IMG/VR virus record: IMGVR_UViG_3300042923_000305
Coordinates: 1-45,979 of that record
Reading direction: 5' to 3' (one strand)
From: a virus
Length of the DNA: 45,979 bases
The position numbers and the translations under genes were made by a program. Below the pieces are notes generated by a model. That model was not told the DNA's origin. It worked only from the letters and a program-made list of their open reading frames with translations, and made no database searches. Below, piece after piece: positions 30,142 through 39,456 of this stretch (its first letter is position 1; each line of letters opens with the position of its first letter).

Positions 30142-31644
30142 ATGGCTATAAATCCGCAACTGGCAGCAGAGATTAAACGAAAAGCCGCAGCAGGGATTGA
30201 GCTCACCACACCAACCGCCGCAAGCACAGCCTTATACAACCAATACAAAGCCGCTCCAGCATCCGGGGCGGCTTCTTCTATGCCCAAACCGCCTACAGCA
30301 GCCGTAGACACATCCGTTTACGGAAACAATGGCTCAGGCTCAGCAGCACTCAAAACAGCCTCCAATGACCTCCTACGCAGCGGTAATGCCGATGCTATCA
30401 ACGCTGCTATAGCAGATGCCCAAAACAAACTCAATAACCGCGCCGGGGCTGGCATGGACACCAGTAATCAAGCGTTATGGATCAGCAAACTGCAAGGTGC
30501 TTTGCCCCAGCAACAGCCTGTAGCCGTCACACAGCCCCAACAAGTTGCCATGCCTAGCTACGGGGATAACCGAGCATATAGCGTAGGCACAAACGCTGAC
30601 AGGACCGCAGAGGCCGCTAGACAGGTGGCAGCAGCTTTGGCAGAAAAGCAACGTATAGCCGGTCAACAGAAGACGAGCCTTGCCACCACATTTGCCAACC
30701 AATTAAATGACATCCAACAAAATCGGACGCTAGAAAATGTCGGACAGGCACGAGTAGCTAATCCGTTCAGTGGTCGAACAAGCTGGGATCAAGGCGTTCA
30801 GAACATGGAACGTGCCGAAGCGGACAGCCAGTTGAACAACCTCTATAACACCAACGTAGCAAATGTGGATGCAGCATTAGCGGACTTCCAAAACCTGTCG
30901 ATCACTGAGCAACAGCGCATTGTCGACCAATTGGCGCGCGATGATAGGCAATTCGGCCTTGATGTAGCCGCACAAACCGGAAACTGGGGCGAAAATGGTC
31001 AAGTACGCACTCTTGCCGGGCAACAGTTTGATTACCAGAAGGGACAAGACCAGATAAGGAATGACGCTCAATACGGAGGTATTTTCAACGGGAAACCTAC
31101 TGCTGACCAAGCGCAGCAGAATATCGCCAACCAGCAATGGCAACAAGCGTTTAACGCTCAAAACGATCAATGGAAACAAGAGTTTGCGCGCTCAGGCTCC
31201 CAGTGGAAAGCCGAGTTTGATCAAAACGCCAAGCAATACAATCAGAATTATGCGCTCCAAAAACTGATGACCGACCACAATATCACGCAAGATCAAGCGC
31301 AGTTGGTGATTAGTCAGCAAAATGCTGATACATCCTCAGCAAGTCAGGCTAATTCGCAAAACAGCGCTTATATCAACCAACTCATGAACATATGGGAAAT
31401 GACTGGCGTAGCTCCTGCGGGTATTCCAGGTGTTCAGCAAGGAACGCCCGTAGCTCAAAAGGGATCAACAAAAGACACAATTGACCCTAAAGAATCAACT
31501 AATAATTACAACATGCTGATGGACGATATAAACCAAAAAGGTGTAGATAAAGCAACGGCCCGTAGATTACTAGAAGCAAATTCAGCTTATTTAACAGATT
31601 CAGATTACTCAAAATTTAGCAGTTATATTAACGATAATTTCTAG
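30142..31644 (+). CDS. Internal virion / DNA ejection protein (500 aa)
   Basis: A 500-aa Gln/Ala/Asn-rich protein from ATG 30142 (AAGGAGGACCAT). The N-terminal 130 residues are Ala/Pro-rich and flexible; residues about 155-420 are mostly helical with many Gln, including QNDQWKQEFARSGSQWKAEF repeats. The composition and position after the tailspike match podovirus ejection proteins. No enzymatic motif seen. Confidence 0.7.
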   Translation: MAINPQLAAEIKRKAAAGIELTTPTAASTALYNQYKAAPASGAASSMPKPPTAAVDTSVYGNNGSGSAALKTASNDLLRSGNADAINAAIADAQNKLNNRAGAGMDTSNQALWISKLQGALPQQQPVAVTQPQQVAMPSYGDNRAYSVGTNADRTAEAARQVAAALAEKQRIAGQQKTSLATTFANQLNDIQQNRTLENVGQARVANPFSGRTSWDQGVQNMERAEADSQLNNLYNTNVANVDAALADFQNLSITEQQRIVDQLARDDRQFGLDVAAQTGNWGENGQVRTLAGQQFDYQKGQDQIRNDAQYGGIFNGKPTADQAQQNIANQQWQQAFNAQNDQWKQEFARSGSQWKAEFDQNAKQYNQNYALQKLMTDHNITQDQAQLVISQQNADTSSASQANSQNSAYINQLMNIWEMTGVAPAGIPGVQQGTPVAQKGSTKDTIDPKESTNNYNMLMDDINQKGVDKATARRLLEANSAYLTDSDYSKFSSYINDNF

Positions 31645-31657
31645 GAGGTGGATAAAC

Positions 31658-34600
31658 GTGGTTGTGCGCTTAAAAGACCTGGATTCAAAAGAGAATAAGA
31701 AGACAGGTCTTGTTCGTTTATCCGATCTGGACCCCAAGAAAAAAGAAGTCGATGTCAAGCCTACGTTAAAGCCATTTAACGATGTTTCAAACAGCATCAA
31801 AAGTGGAATTAAACGCAGTGAAGTGGCCCCAATAGGAAACAGTACGCTGAAAAACGTATCTCGTGGCGCTGAGACGATTGCCAACAAGTTCCCGGCAGAA
31901 ACGCCAAAAAACACGGGCAAAGTGACGGCAAAAAGCTTTGTCCAAGGATTGCTCAAAAGTAGCGTTAAAGAACCTTTCCAGATGCTTGATTATGTTGGTG
32001 CAAAAATTGCCGAAAAATCAGCGCCAACCGCTCCATATCTAGGAGGAGTAACGGATAAGTATGGCAATGCTAACCCCCGGCAACGGACTATTCAGATGGC
32101 AAAAGAAAGCGGACTAGACACCAGCGGGAGCAAAACACTAGATCGCTACGGAGACACAATTGGAGTAATTGGAGCAATGCTATCTAACCCTTCTCGCGGA
32201 CCAAATGTTGCTAATGTTCAGGACATTGGAGCAATACAAAGACTTTCCACATTGGCAGGAATGGAAGCAGGAAATTTAGTTCCTAAAGCACTCGCTCCAT
32301 TAACAAGCAGAATAGCTTCAGGCATTGGCAGAGAGTTGCCAACAGGAGCTATACAAGGTGCTTCGTATGGGTTAATGACTGGAGACGGATCGGTAAAAGA
32401 TATAGCAAAAGAAACTGCATGGGGTACTTTAGGCGGCGCTGCTGCTGGTGGACTTGGAGGAGCGTTTTCAACGGGAATTCGCAAACTGGCAGGTACCAAG
32501 GTAGGAGCAGCATTTGAAAACTTTATGAGTCGTTCCCAAGCCATCCCAGAAGAGTTAGAAACCGCTGCCCGGCAAGCCATTGACACCGCAGATAATCCAA
32601 CTGGCCGGACACTGTTGAAAGACTTGGTTACGGAGCGCATGACACCGCCGCTGGAGAATCCCAACGAATTAGCCAAGTGGCTGCAACCGCACCTGGGTGA
32701 ATCGCTGAATGAAATCCGCAAACTGTCCTATGACGATATGGCAGAGCTTGCCGCAGATGTACGCGCCAACCTGAAGACCTATGATGTCGCTGAACAGGTG
32801 GCGCGTGAGCGCGGCGTAAGCGTCGATGATGTGCTAGGAAACAGGGTTGATCCAATACCCTCTCCTACGGTGCCTGAGCCTAGTATGGGAACTATTGCTC
32901 CCGATCCTACCTTCGCCATGCAGGAGACACCACAGACCATGCAGCGCGGCTTTGTTAACACTGTGCAGCAGTCTGAAAATGCGTCTCCGCAGCTACAAAA
33001 GGGTATATCTGCAAATTACAAAAACCAATTAGACAACGGAAACTTTTCGCCTGAATTGCAACAGAGTATAAGAAATACTGACCAGTCATACGACATTAAA
33101 ACAAACAAAGCAACTGTAGAAGCAGCAAACGCGGCTGTAAACAACCTACCCGAAGCAGAAGCGCGGTTTCTAAACAACACAAGTGGTGGAGCCGAACACA
33201 TCGCAACCGGATACCGACTAATGCAAAAATTAGACGCTTCTGGAGAACATGAACGAGCGCTAACGATTGCTAGAAAACTTGCGTCTGACTTAACCGAAAG
33301 CGGTCAAACAGTACAAGCAGCTTCCATTCTTTCGCGTCTAAGCCCCGAAGGACAGCTGTTGAACCTGATAAAAGTGGCAGAGCAAAATGGTAAAGTCGTA
33401 TCAACTGCTGACAGTATCAAGTTTAAAGCCTTGGCTGAACAGGTGCAGAAAAACTCTGGTTCTGGAATCAGAGCAAACCAATTCAATGAAATTCTTAACA
33501 GGATTGAAAAAGGCGAAGATGTGAGCGTTGCTGATTTTAAAAAGTTGTCGGACTATTTATCTGGTGCTGAAAGCCTAGCTAAGTCGAAAAAAACTCCTAA
33601 ATTATCAGATGATTTGCCCGTTGAATTTAAGGATGCAAGAAAGCGAGACAAGATTGTTTCATTTTTGGATGATGCAGAGCAAGCGGCACTTGCCAGAATT
33701 GCAGCTAGAAAAAATCGTTTAAACGCTTTTCCGATTGATGAATGGGCAGACCATGCTATTGTTGTTTCGGCGCAAATTGCCAAAGGTGTCATAAAGGCAT
33801 CAACGCACGTTGAAGACCTTGTTAAAATGTTTGGCGAAGAAATTCGTCCGGTCGCTACAGAAGTTTTTCGTAAGGCTCAGGGACTTGTTAAAAGTGTTTC
33901 TGGAGGAATATCCGAGAACGACATAACAAAAGCGTCGCAATCGCTTCGTAGACTTTCGGGCGAGGCTGCAAAAGAAAAAGCAATTGTTGTGGAAACCGCA
34001 AACCATGTAAAAAAACTTATTGCTGATTCAAAAGCGGGAAATCTTGACCCTGCCGACATCCAAAAGCTTAGGGATTATGCCGATGAAGTCGCGGATATGT
34101 TGGAAGGTAAACCAAAGCGGGAAATTAGCCAAGAACAACGTTTTCTTCAATCGGTAAAGTCATTGTCAAAGAAAATTGCACAAGCTGATGAACAATCTAT
34201 TCCAAAGGATCAAGCAAACCGAGAAATTTCAAGTTTGCTTCGCACGATTACTAAGATATCCGATGAAGGAACGCAAAAACTTAAAGTCGAACCTTTAGAT
34301 ACAAACGCATTAAATAATATTGCTTATGATGTAATGGAAAAAACGAAACCCAATCCTAAACCAACGACTCTGCAAGAAAAAATTGTTGAAAAGTATTTAA
34401 AACAGCAAGAAAAAGAAGGTGTTACGGTAAAACCGGAAGATATCGATAATCTTCGGCAACTTGCAAAAAATATTAATCGCCTTTCAGGAGATTCAAAAGT
34501 TGAAGCGGACATTGCTATGCAAAAGATACTAAATAGCTACGAAAAATCTTCTGTTTGGGATAAGAGTCAGGCCATCCGTTACATGGGGATGCTGCTTAAC

Positions 34601-36355
34601 ACAGGTACACAATTGGTAAACGCAGCTTCAGGGCCTATAATGAGCGCGACAGGTTACGCAGCAGATATATTTGGAACTATGCTTGACACAGGAATCAGCA
34701 AAGCGCTTAAAACGCCAAGAACTACAACGCTTTATGGATCAAATCCGTTAAAATACATTGCGCGTTACATGAAAGGTCTGAAAACAGGCGGTAAAGCTGG
34801 CGCACTTGGTGTCAACCCAGCCGGGATACAAAGCACGAATGAAATCAGAGGATTAGCTTTCAAAAGCCCCAAAAATCCCGTAAGCTTGTTAGAACGAGGA
34901 TTAGGCGCAGTTTCAAAAGGGCCTGACTATGCAACGTATAGCGCGGTTTACAAATCGGAAATAGAAAAGCAAGGTTATCTTGACGCGATTAACAAAGGCA
35001 TAAAAAGAAGCGACAGACAAGCAATTCGTTCTCATATCGAAAATTTTGTCAACGATCCGCCGGAATCTGCAATGCTGCAAGCTGACCGAATTGGTAAAAA
35101 CACAACGTTTCAGCGTTCAGATAGTACAGGCGGCAAGATTGCAAATTATTTAAACAGCGGTCCACCAGCAGTAAAACCTGTTGTTAACGCTGTTTTCCCT
35201 TTTGTGAGAACGCCAATAAACATGGCATCTAGCGCTGTTACTTTAACCCCTGCCGGAATTATAAAAGGATTATTCCAACTGACCAGCAAATCAAAAGCAT
35301 CTCAACGTGAAGCAATTAGAACACTTTCGCTAGGAATAACAGGTTCAGGCGGTATTGGTGTTCTTGGTTATTACCTAAGCGATTTAGGGATTATAACTGG
35401 AGCCAATGACAGCGGTGATAAAGATGTAGACGCAATCAGGGAGCAAGCAGGTCTGGGGAAATATAGGTTTAACACATCAGGCATGCAGCGATACCTATCG
35501 GCTTTGTTAGAAGGAGAGGGAGACGAAGCGGCAGAACGTGCTGCAAAATATCGCGAAGGTGACAAAACTTTTGATTACAATAAACTACAGCCTTTGGCCT
35601 TCCCCTTTGCAATAGGGGCGAGTTTGGGGAAAAACAAACAAAGAACGCCATTAACACGAGCAACAAGCGCCGCCGTGGACGCTTACGGATCTTTGTATGG
35701 CATGTCTACGCTTAAAGGTGTGCAAGACGTTTTCCAGCCTTCCTACGGCGGTACAGTAGGCGAGAAAGCGCTAGGCGCACCATCACGTATTGCTGAATCA
35801 TTTTTTAAGAGTTTTAGTCCGTCCGCGCTGGCGCAAGAGGCAAGAAGACAAGACCCGATTGTCCGCAAAACGCCTTACAATGATGGCATTGTCAATGATG
35901 TGTTGGGGTATTACAAATCACGCACTCCTATATTGTCAAAGACGTTGCCAGCCAATAAAACAACACTTGGATTAGACAAAAGAAACGCTCCAGGATTTAT
36001 GGGGCAGTATGTAAATCCTTACAGGTCGGAAGTATCTGCTTACAGTGAAGCTGCTGTTATTATTACCGAACTGATTGATAAAACTGGCGATACGTCTATT
36101 GCTCCGTCCGCTCCTCAAAAGAAGGTAACAGGCAAAAAACGTGGAACCAACGAATCGGTAACAATCGCAATAGAACCGGATCGTTATGAACAGTTGCAAG
36201 AAGAACTTGGACAAGCAATCATTAGCAAAATCCTTTCCTTGCCGCCTGGACTGTCCGATGAAAAGAAGGTTGACCGCATTAAAAAAATCTATTCAGACGC
36301 AAGAGAAAAGGAAATGAACAAAATCAAAAAGGAATTGGGAATAAAAACAAACTAG
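31658..36355 (+). CDS. Giant internal virion / ejection protein with LPD38-like C-terminus (1565 aa)
   Basis: The largest gene. GTG 31658 follows GGAGGTGGATAAAC. A Gly/Ala-rich segment (WGTLGGAAAGGLGGAFSTG, about residues 250-268) may insert into membranes. The middle (about 400-960) is long, helical and Lys/Glu/Ser-rich; several stretches there are more AT-rich than the flanks. The last ~450 residues hold NTGTQLVNAASGPIMSATGY, PVVNAVFPFVRTPINMA, QPLAFPFAIGASLG and RTPILSKTLPANKTTLGL, the order of the LPD38-type domain of large phage polyvalent proteins. It should be ejected with DNA and help form the conduit across the envelope. Confidence 0.78.
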   Translation: MVVRLKDLDSKENKKTGLVRLSDLDPKKKEVDVKPTLKPFNDVSNSIKSGIKRSEVAPIGNSTLKNVSRGAETIANKFPAETPKNTGKVTAKSFVQGLLKSSVKEPFQMLDYVGAKIAEKSAPTAPYLGGVTDKYGNANPRQRTIQMAKESGLDTSGSKTLDRYGDTIGVIGAMLSNPSRGPNVANVQDIGAIQRLSTLAGMEAGNLVPKALAPLTSRIASGIGRELPTGAIQGASYGLMTGDGSVKDIAKETAWGTLGGAAAGGLGGAFSTGIRKLAGTKVGAAFENFMSRSQAIPEELETAARQAIDTADNPTGRTLLKDLVTERMTPPLENPNELAKWLQPHLGESLNEIRKLSYDDMAELAADVRANLKTYDVAEQVARERGVSVDDVLGNRVDPIPSPTVPEPSMGTIAPDPTFAMQETPQTMQRGFVNTVQQSENASPQLQKGISANYKNQLDNGNFSPELQQSIRNTDQSYDIKTNKATVEAANAAVNNLPEAEARFLNNTSGGAEHIATGYRLMQKLDASGEHERALTIARKLASDLTESGQTVQAASILSRLSPEGQLLNLIKVAEQNGKVVSTADSIKFKALAEQVQKNSGSGIRANQFNEILNRIEKGEDVSVADFKKLSDYLSGAESLAKSKKTPKLSDDLPVEFKDARKRDKIVSFLDDAEQAALARIAARKNRLNAFPIDEWADHAIVVSAQIAKGVIKASTHVEDLVKMFGEEIRPVATEVFRKAQGLVKSVSGGISENDITKASQSLRRLSGEAAKEKAIVVETANHVKKLIADSKAGNLDPADIQKLRDYADEVADMLEGKPKREISQEQRFLQSVKSLSKKIAQADEQSIPKDQANREISSLLRTITKISDEGTQKLKVEPLDTNALNNIAYDVMEKTKPNPKPTTLQEKIVEKYLKQQEKEGVTVKPEDIDNLRQLAKNINRLSGDSKVEADIAMQKILNSYEKSSVWDKSQAIRYMGMLLNTGTQLVNAASGPIMSATGYAADIFGTMLDTGISKALKTPRTTTLYGSNPLKYIARYMKGLKTGGKAGALGVNPAGIQSTNEIRGLAFKSPKNPVSLLERGLGAVSKGPDYATYSAVYKSEIEKQGYLDAINKGIKRSDRQAIRSHIENFVNDPPESAMLQADRIGKNTTFQRSDSTGGKIANYLNSGPPAVKPVVNAVFPFVRTPINMASSAVTLTPAGIIKGLFQLTSKSKASQREAIRTLSLGITGSGGIGVLGYYLSDLGIITGANDSGDKDVDAIREQAGLGKYRFNTSGMQRYLSALLEGEGDEAAERAAKYREGDKTFDYNKLQPLAFPFAIGASLGKNKQRTPLTRATSAAVDAYGSLYGMSTLKGVQDVFQPSYGGTVGEKALGAPSRIAESFFKSFSPSALAQEARRQDPIVRKTPYNDGIVNDVLGYYKSRTPILSKTLPANKTTLGLDKRNAPGFMGQYVNPYRSEVSAYSEAAVIITELIDKTGDTSIAPSAPQKKVTGKKRGTNESVTIAIEPDRYEQLQEELGQAIISKILSLPPGLSDEKKVDRIKKIYSDAREKEMNKIKKELGIKTN

Positions 36356-36375
36356 GCTCCTACGGGGGCCTTTTT
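36355..36375 (+). terminator. Intrinsic terminator after the ejection genes
   Basis: GGCTCC-TACG-GGGGCC (one T-G pair) followed by TTTTTAG, at the stop of the giant gene. It separates virion from lysis genes. Confidence 0.8.
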
Positions 36376-36390
36376 AGATTGGAGGAAACC

Positions 36391-36555
36391 ATGATTAGAT
36401 TTGAGTTTTACTATGATCGAGACACCGGAGAAGAAATTAAATTGCAGGATTTCGATGATCTTGTGGCTATCCATGGCATCGACAAAGTAAGCGACTGGAT
36501 CGAGGTGGTGACTATACCCAATGACACCGCACAAAATCAACTGGAAAACGTTTAG
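36391..36555 (+). CDS. Unknown acidic 54-aa protein
   Basis: ATG 36391 after ATTGGAGGAAACC. Aromatic and acidic, alpha/beta. It overlaps the membrane-protein gene by 35 bases. First gene of the lysis cluster; such XkdX-like short genes are common there but the sequence does not match clearly. Confidence 0.6.
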   Translation: MIRFEFYYDRDTGEEIKLQDFDDLVAIHGIDKVSDWIEVVTIPNDTAQNQLENV

Positions 36556-37153
36556 CGCCAGCCTAGCAGCCATCGGAGTAGTGGTCATTGCTTACTCCGA
36601 CATTATCATTGAAGTGGCTGGGAAGGCCGCACAGGACGCGGAGAAGGGGATTACCGTAGGCACCATAGGCGCGATTGTCTACGGGATCAACCGCAAGCGC
36701 AGACGCAAAGCATTTGAACAACGTGATCAACGGTGGGAAGCCAAAATAGACGCAATCGGGGAGGCCGTAGGGTGGAATTTACCCGCAAGTGGATCGAAGA
36801 AAACGGAAGCGACGAGCTTAAAGCAATGCTCAAAATCATCGATGGAGGGGAATCGTATGAAAGCATGGTTAAAACGGTTAGGGAGCCGAAAGTTTATCTC
36901 TTTGCTGGTGTTCACCGGAATCAACGTAGCAACGATTGTCGCTAAATGGATGAACGTAGAGGTTACGGCAGATATGTTAAATGACTGGACCACAACGGCC
37001 CAAGTGTTTGCTCAATTGCTCGGTATGGGCTTGTATGTATGGGTGGAGGGCAGCATCGACAAGAAGACAGTAAAACCGGATGTTGTAGCACCAGAAGGGA
37101 GCGCCACAGATGGACTACAAAAACCCGCAGATATCAACGAGTCTAATAAATAA
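36521..37153 (+). CDS. Long membrane protein reading through into the holin (210 aa)
   Basis: One open frame of 210 codons. The N-terminal third has an amphipathic start, a membrane helix (FSASLAAIGVVVIAYSDII) and ITVGTIGAIVYGINRKRRRK, like a small holin. Residues about 85-112 are of low-quality, Ser/Lys-rich composition. From Met113 the frame is the 98-aa holin with its own ribosome site. The two parts may be one holin/antiholin pair or two genes whose separating stop was lost. No ribosome site stands out before 36521. Confidence 0.5.
   Translation: MTPHKINWKTFSASLAAIGVVVIAYSDIIIEVAGKAAQDAEKGITVGTIGAIVYGINRKRRRKAFEQRDQRWEAKIDAIGEAVGWNLPASGSKKTEATSLKQCSKSSMEGNRMKAWLKRLGSRKFISLLVFTGINVATIVAKWMNVEVTADMLNDWTTTAQVFAQLLGMGLYVWVEGSIDKKTVKPDVVAPEGSATDGLQKPADINESNK
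36772..36945 (+). CDS. Possible overlapping 57-aa protein in an alternative frame
   Basis: GTG 36772 has GGGGAGGCCGTAGG upstream. The first 35 residues (KWIEENGSDELKAMLKIIDG) look like genuine coding sequence, better than the 210-aa frame at the same place. It could be a separate gene, or the true C-terminus of the upstream membrane protein if a frameshift joins them. Confidence 0.4.
   Translation: MEFTRKWIEENGSDELKAMLKIIDGGESYESMVKTVREPKVYLFAGVHRNQRSNDCR
36857..37153 (+). CDS. Holin-like membrane protein (98 aa)
   Basis: ATG 36857 has a strong GGAGGGGAATCGT. Basic N-terminus (MKAWLKRLGSRK), a first membrane helix (FISLLVFTGINVATIVAKW), an acidic turn and a second helix (AQVFAQLLGMGLYVWV), then a charged tail: the class II holin layout. 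The endolysin gene overlaps its 3' end by 44 bases. It should form the membrane lesion that releases or triggers the amidase. Confidence 0.75.
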   Translation: MKAWLKRLGSRKFISLLVFTGINVATIVAKWMNVEVTADMLNDWTTTAQVFAQLLGMGLYVWVEGSIDKKTVKPDVVAPEGSATDGLQKPADINESNK

Positions 37154-37865
37154 GCTTGGAATTAAGCAGATTGTAGACATTCGCGACAAACTTCCGGTTA
37201 ACCCTAACTATACTTGGGCGCAGTTGGCCGGAGTGCGTCCGCTGGAATCGCTGACAACAATCGTAAACCATCACGATGCCTACCCGAAAAAGAACCGAGT
37301 TGATAAGCCAGACCTTAACCTTGCCATTGAGATAGCCAATGACCACATCAATAAAACAGCCGATCATGCAAGCGGGGAAGCAGGTTTCCCCTATGAATTT
37401 TGGATTCGCAACGGTACGGCTTACTGGTGTAATGATATCCTTCCGCGTAAATATTGCGTATCCGGGAATAACGGCTACACGGTCAATGTGTGCGTATCTG
37501 GCGACTTTGCGACTCATGACAGCCTGACCGATATGGAGCGTAATTTACTGTATGCACTCAATATCATGTTGCAAGAGATACTGCCTAACTATAAGGCGCT
37601 GGTGGGGCATAATCAGCTACAGGCCAAGTCATGCCCTGGCTATGACATGAACCGCGTCCGCAAGGACATTGAGGCGATTAAACTGGAGATGTCGCTGGAC
37701 AACACGCCAAACGATAACCTTGCACGGGTGTTTACGATGGGAGCGCGGTTCAACGATCTGTACGCTAGGGCTACCAATAATAACGACCGATACCAATCCG
37801 AAGCTCAGCGGAAAATATTGCTGATGGAGGAAGATTGGAAGGCGAGAGGCATTATCCCCAAATAA
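37110..37865 (+). CDS. N-acetylmuramoyl-L-alanine amidase endolysin
   Basis: A 251-aa Amidase_2-type enzyme that cleaves the lactoyl-alanine bond of peptidoglycan. IVNHHDAYPKKN (about residues 51-62) gives the first zinc histidine; HNQLQAKSCPGYDM (about 171-184) gives the second histidine and the zinc cysteine. The amidase core spans about residues 40-190. The C-terminal ~60 residues are helical and may be a wall-binding or oligomerisation part; no SH3 or LysM repeats are evident. No signal peptide, so it depends on the holin. Confidence 0.9.
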   Translation: MDYKNPQISTSLINKLGIKQIVDIRDKLPVNPNYTWAQLAGVRPLESLTTIVNHHDAYPKKNRVDKPDLNLAIEIANDHINKTADHASGEAGFPYEFWIRNGTAYWCNDILPRKYCVSGNNGYTVNVCVSGDFATHDSLTDMERNLLYALNIMLQEILPNYKALVGHNQLQAKSCPGYDMNRVRKDIEAIKLEMSLDNTPNDNLARVFTMGARFNDLYARATNNNDRYQSEAQRKILLMEEDWKARGIIPK

Positions 37866-37868
37866 CAA

Positions 37869-37888
37869 AGGGGCCTTTATTGGCCCCT
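37869..37888. terminator. Bidirectional terminator between lysin and recombinase
   Basis: AGGGGCC-TTTATT-GGCCCCT, a 7-bp perfect stem between converging genes. Read leftward it is followed by TTTGTTATTT, so it is stronger for the recombinase transcript. Confidence 0.75.
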
Positions 37889-37951
37889 CAACTAGAATAT
37901 TATATACAAACTATCATGCATGGATTCCCATACACCCCAAAACGTATATGA
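37889..37951. other. Probable attP region (by position)
   Basis: Only 63 bases separate the terminator from the recombinase 3' end. The stretch contains imperfect, partly symmetric arms (ATATAC at 37903 and GTATAT near 37943; CATGGA and CCATAC between), as expected for a serine-recombinase attP of about 50 bp. The 5' side of the recombinase gene leaves no room for attP. No core dinucleotide can be assigned from sequence alone. Confidence 0.35.
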
Positions 37952-39442
37952 TCAGCAGTAAACAACCTCTGTAATAGTCACATCGAGGAACTTATTTTTG
38001 CGGCCCACAACCGGAACATCTTCGGGGTGATAGAGTACAACCCTCTCAAAAATAGTCTGCATTAATTCCTGACGATCCTTATCGTCGGCAGCTTCCCAAA
38101 TGTCTGCAAAGTTCTCCAGCAACTCCATGTTTTCCGGCGAGCTTATCCCAGCCGCTTCAATTTGTACCGCTCGAATCTGATCTGATACATACCGCTCCTT
38201 TTCATCTTCTTCCTTTTTTCTCTCTCGATAATCTGACTCGCTTACCAAGTCTTCAACAAGCATGTATTGCCACTTTTTCTTGCGTTCCTGTATGCTTCGT
38301 AATTCCTTGTTTAAACGTTCTATATCTGTTTGCACACGATTTTCCTTTACTTCTATGGTCGCGGCAATCTCTTTCATTAACTCGGACTCTGCTGCGATAT
38401 TCCCAATGTGTTGCAAAATTAGCATTTCTGCTAAATCTTGCCTGACCATCGGCATTTTACAACCCGTTCCATTTTGTTTATTACCACAAATGTAAGAAAA
38501 CCCGCCTTTTTGCGACCCGTCTTTTTGCTTATTGAAATGCGGCCGTCCTGACATGCGTTTTCCACAGTATCCACAGATTAATATTCCCGTAAACCAGTAT
38601 TCGCGCTTTTTGGAATAACCCGCAAATGATCGCTTCTTCATTCTGGCGTTATGCTCCAAGAACTCTTCCCATGAGTAGGTTAATTCTTGAGATCCGTTCT
38701 TTAACATATGTGGCGCATCATTTTTCTTACGAGTCAAGTATTTCCCATTCTTTTTCTTGCCGCCATACCTCAGCTTTCCAGCATAGTAGGGGCTGTCAAG
38801 CACGTAATAAACGGATTGGGATGACCACAAAAATCCCCTTCGTAGTAGTCCCAACCCATTTAGGTGCTTGGCTGTTGAGAAAAACCCGTTACCCTCCATA
38901 TAAAACCTGCGTAACTCTCGGCATGTTTCATATTCTGCTAGTACTAAGGCACCAGCACTATCATATCCAAATGGGATTGGACCGCCTGGGCGCATTCCCT
39001 CTTCCACCATCTGCTCCATGCCAAATCGCACACGCTCCGACAGGTTGTTTCGTTCCCACTCTGCCAGAGCCGCAACAATAGTAATAAACAGTTTGCCCAT
39101 GGCTGTTGTGGTATCGTAAACCTCTGTTGCCGACTTAAACTTGATGCTATACCGTTCAAACGTTTCCAGCAGTTTGTACAAGTCCATAACCGACCGGGTT
39201 AACCGATCTAGCTTGTACACTAAAACAACGTCAAAAACGCCGTCTTGCGCGTCTGCAAGTAGGCGTTTAATCTCCGGTCGTTCTAAATCTTTCGCGCTCC
39301 GGCCCTCTTCGATGTAATAATTCACAACTTCCCATTCTTGGCTATGACAAAACGCGACTAAACGACTCTTTTGCGCGTCTATCGAATATCCCTCTTGTAC
39401 TTGCTCATCAGTCGACACGCGAATGTAGACAGCTACTCTCAT
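37952..39442 (-). CDS. int: Large serine recombinase (integrase)
   Basis: About 496 aa from ATG 39442, chosen because AAGGAG lies upstream and MRVAVYIRVSTDEQ is the canonical start; a longer frame lacks a site. Ser10 in YIRVSTDEQ is the catalytic nucleophile; VLVYKLDRLTRS closes the resolvase core. A recombinase domain follows (GPIPFGYD...), then a zinc ribbon (CGYCGKRMSG...CGNKQNGTGCK, about 305-345) and a long coiled coil (about 375-440) as in phiC31/TP901-type integrases. It should integrate the phage at attB; excision would need a directionality factor not identified here. Confidence 0.93.
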   Translation of the reverse strand: MRVAVYIRVSTDEQVQEGYSIDAQKSRLVAFCHSQEWEVVNYYIEEGRSAKDLERPEIKRLLADAQDGVFDVVLVYKLDRLTRSVMDLYKLLETFERYSIKFKSATEVYDTTTAMGKLFITIVAALAEWERNNLSERVRFGMEQMVEEGMRPGGPIPFGYDSAGALVLAEYETCRELRRFYMEGNGFFSTAKHLNGLGLLRRGFLWSSQSVYYVLDSPYYAGKLRYGGKKKNGKYLTRKKNDAPHMLKNGSQELTYSWEEFLEHNARMKKRSFAGYSKKREYWFTGILICGYCGKRMSGRPHFNKQKDGSQKGGFSYICGNKQNGTGCKMPMVRQDLAEMLILQHIGNIAAESELMKEIAATIEVKENRVQTDIERLNKELRSIQERKKKWQYMLVEDLVSESDYRERKKEEDEKERYVSDQIRAVQIEAAGISSPENMELLENFADIWEAADDKDRQELMQTIFERVVLYHPEDVPVVGRKNKFLDVTITEVVYC

Positions 39443-39456
39443 AACGGCGGCACTCC

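Noticed and set aside
36700-36800. Programmed -1 frameshift in the holin locus
   Set aside because: No canonical slippery heptamer in the right phase was found; an independent GTG start explains the alternative frame as well.
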